This document shows positions 5,541 to 6,215 of a DNA stretch of 6,215 nt, piece after piece (positions within the stretch are counted from its first letter, which is position 1; each line of letters starts with the position of its first letter). Source of the stretch: an uncultured bacterium (GTDB lineage: Bacteria > Patescibacteriota > Saccharimonadia > Saccharimonadales > Saccharimonadaceae); contig CAISVS010000016.1 of assembly GCA_903889015.1 (NCBI GenBank), positions 1 through 6,215 on the forward strand, read 5' to 3'. Both the position numbers and the translations under genes were made by a program. Under the pieces are notes generated by a model. It had not been told where the DNA came from, ran no database searches, and worked only from the letters and a program-made list of their open reading frames with translations.

Positions 5541-6068
5541 ATGATTTGGCTAGGCTTTATACTATTAGCAGTCGTATTAGTATTTGGTTTAGTTGTTTTT
5601 CGGGGTGCACCGTATGTTCCAAGCTCAAAAAAATATATCCATCAAGCATTAACCGAACTATACCCATTAAACAGTACTGATTTACTAGTTGATATTGGCA
5701 GTGGCGATGGGGTAGTCTTGCGCCAAGCATCAAAGTTGGGTGCACAGGCGATTGGTTATGAAATTAATCCGATATTAGTGTATATTTCGTATTTTCTATC
5801 TCGTAAAGATAAGAATGTCACTGTTAAACTAGCCGATTTTTGGATGACAAATTTTCCACCTAATACGACGGTTGTTTATGTTTTTTCAGTCACAAGGGAT
5901 ATGGATAAAATAGCAAAGCGCATACAAACAGAGACTGATAGATTAGGCAAAAAAATTAATTTAATCGTTTATGGCGGACAAATTAAAGATATGAAGTCTA
6001 TAAAAAGTGTCGGTGCATATTGTTTGTATGAGTTTCATTCTTTACAGCCGGTCAAACCACAAGTATAA
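5541..6068 (+). CDS. Membrane-anchored class I SAM methyltransferase, FAM173 (ATPSCKMT/ANTKMT)-like
   Basis: Predicted SAM-dependent methyltransferase of 175 residues held to the membrane by one N-terminal helix (2-20), followed by RGAPYVPSS (21-29). The Rossmann core shows SAM motif LVDIGSGDG (49-57) and the ribose-binding acidic position Glu74 in GYEINPILV (72-80). It then has ADFW (98-101) at the position where this family has a D-W pair, and VVYVFSV (111-117). The order of membrane anchor, PYVP motif, D-GSGDG, GYE-NP and D-W is that of the FAM173 group, whose human members methylate lysines in membrane proteins of mitochondria (ATP synthase subunit c, ADP/ATP translocase). A membrane-protein substrate is therefore plausible but only inferred. 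It follows xseB by 3 bases with no Shine-Dalgarno, so translation probably depends on reinitiation. A generic small-molecule methyltransferase remains possible. Confidence 0.75.
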   Translation: MIWLGFILLAVVLVFGLVVFRGAPYVPSSKKYIHQALTELYPLNSTDLLVDIGSGDGVVLRQASKLGAQAIGYEINPILVYISYFLSRKDKNVTVKLADFWMTNFPPNTTVVYVFSVTRDMDKIAKRIQTETDRLGKKINLIVYGGQIKDMKSIKSVGAYCLYEFHSLQPVKPQV

Positions 6069-6069
6069 T
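6041..6069 (+). promoter_or_regulatory. Sigma70-type promoter for the right-edge gene, leaderless arrangement
   Basis: TTTACA (6041-6046, one mismatch to consensus), a 17-base spacer, and a perfect TATAAT (6064-6069), all inside or touching the 3' end of the methyltransferase gene, whose stop codon lies within the -10 box. Only 6 bases separate the box from the ATG at 6076, so the transcript should begin at or beside the start codon. The spacing is identical to that of the Trm11-like gene. Confidence 0.8.
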
Positions 6070-6075
6070 GACGCT

Positions 6076-6215
6076 ATGACACAGAATTATCGTACGCGCG
6101 AAAACGGCTTGGTTAGTGGCTGGATGATTTCAACTATTGGCTTGATTGTACTTTCAACTGGTTTGGTTGTTTTGTCGGTTTGGGCCTTTATGAACTATAC
6201 TGATCAAAAAAATAA
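6076..6215 (+). CDS. Small membrane protein of unknown function, 3' partial
   Basis: Only 46 residues are inside the window: a short hydrophilic, basic N-terminus (MTQNYRTREN), one hydrophobic helix at about residues 16-39 and then the polar NYTDQKN, where the window ends. The pattern fits a bitopic membrane protein or an N-terminal signal anchor; the rest would decide. It is preceded by a strong promoter with the -10 box 6 bases from the ATG and no Shine-Dalgarno. I do not recognise the family. It starts 7 bases after the upstream stop, so read-through from the xse operon could also feed it. Confidence 0.7.
   Translation, partial: MTQNYRTRENGLVSGWMISTIGLIVLSTGLVVLSVWAFMNYTDQKN

Noticed and set aside
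1..6215. TGA recoding (as in Gracilibacteria/Absconditabacteria), since all eight visible stops are TAA or TAG
   Set aside because: No gene contains an in-frame TGA where glycine or tryptophan would be expected, and eight stops are too few to mean anything; the standard code explains every frame.
1..6215. Mobile element, CRISPR array, defence island or RNA gene
   Set aside because: No transposase or phage protein, direct-repeat array, tRNA cloverleaf or rRNA-like stretch was seen; intergenic space is nearly all accounted for by promoters, a terminator and one hairpin.

Overview
The window looks like a piece of a small, AT-leaning bacterial chromosome, most likely from the Patescibacteria (CPR) and plausibly Saccharibacteria (TM7). 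This placement is an inference from style rather than from a marker gene: compact genes, a shortened exonuclease VII large subunit, very tight or overlapping gene joins, a Trm11-type THUMP methyltransferase, and several starts with no Shine-Dalgarno that sit directly behind a TATAAT box. The standard genetic code fits every gene. There is no tRNA, rRNA, CRISPR array, transposase or phage gene. Almost all of the window is ordinary housekeeping content, and I do not see a clearly new multi-gene system.

Left block (1-1534, + strand): the 3' part of an S41 C-terminal processing protease with PDZ domain, cut by the window edge, then a stand-alone CheY-like receiver. Both end at a near-perfect 14-bp bidirectional terminator (1502-1534) that also serves the convergent rpmA.

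Middle block (1551-3179, - strand): rpmA (ribosomal protein L27), as a single gene with a textbook extended -10 promoter and a strong Shine-Dalgarno. A gap of about 170 bases follows, holding that promoter, a short perfect palindrome, and a long imperfect hairpin with G/C-run arms. Beyond it lies a Trm11-like THUMP/Rossmann RNA methyltransferase whose usual DPPY catalytic motif is replaced by an AETYLG-type motif.

Right block (3232-6068, + strand): a probable four-gene operon, diverging from the methyltransferase across 52 bases. It contains a flippase-like polytopic membrane protein (LPG synthase TM-domain family), xseA, xseB, and a membrane-anchored FAM173-like methyltransferase. Three of these genes join by overlaps of 20 and 17 bases, and the fourth follows after 3 bases. 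A strong sigma70-type promoter (TTTACA, 17 bases, TATAAT) in the 3' end of the last gene starts a further small membrane protein that runs off the right edge.

The most useful observations are the TATAAT-N6-ATG arrangement seen at two genes (probable leaderless mRNAs), the altered catalytic motif in the Trm11-like enzyme, the structured element at 1915-1979, the divergent catalytic block in a short XseA, and a FAM173-like lysine methyltransferase candidate at the end of an xse operon.
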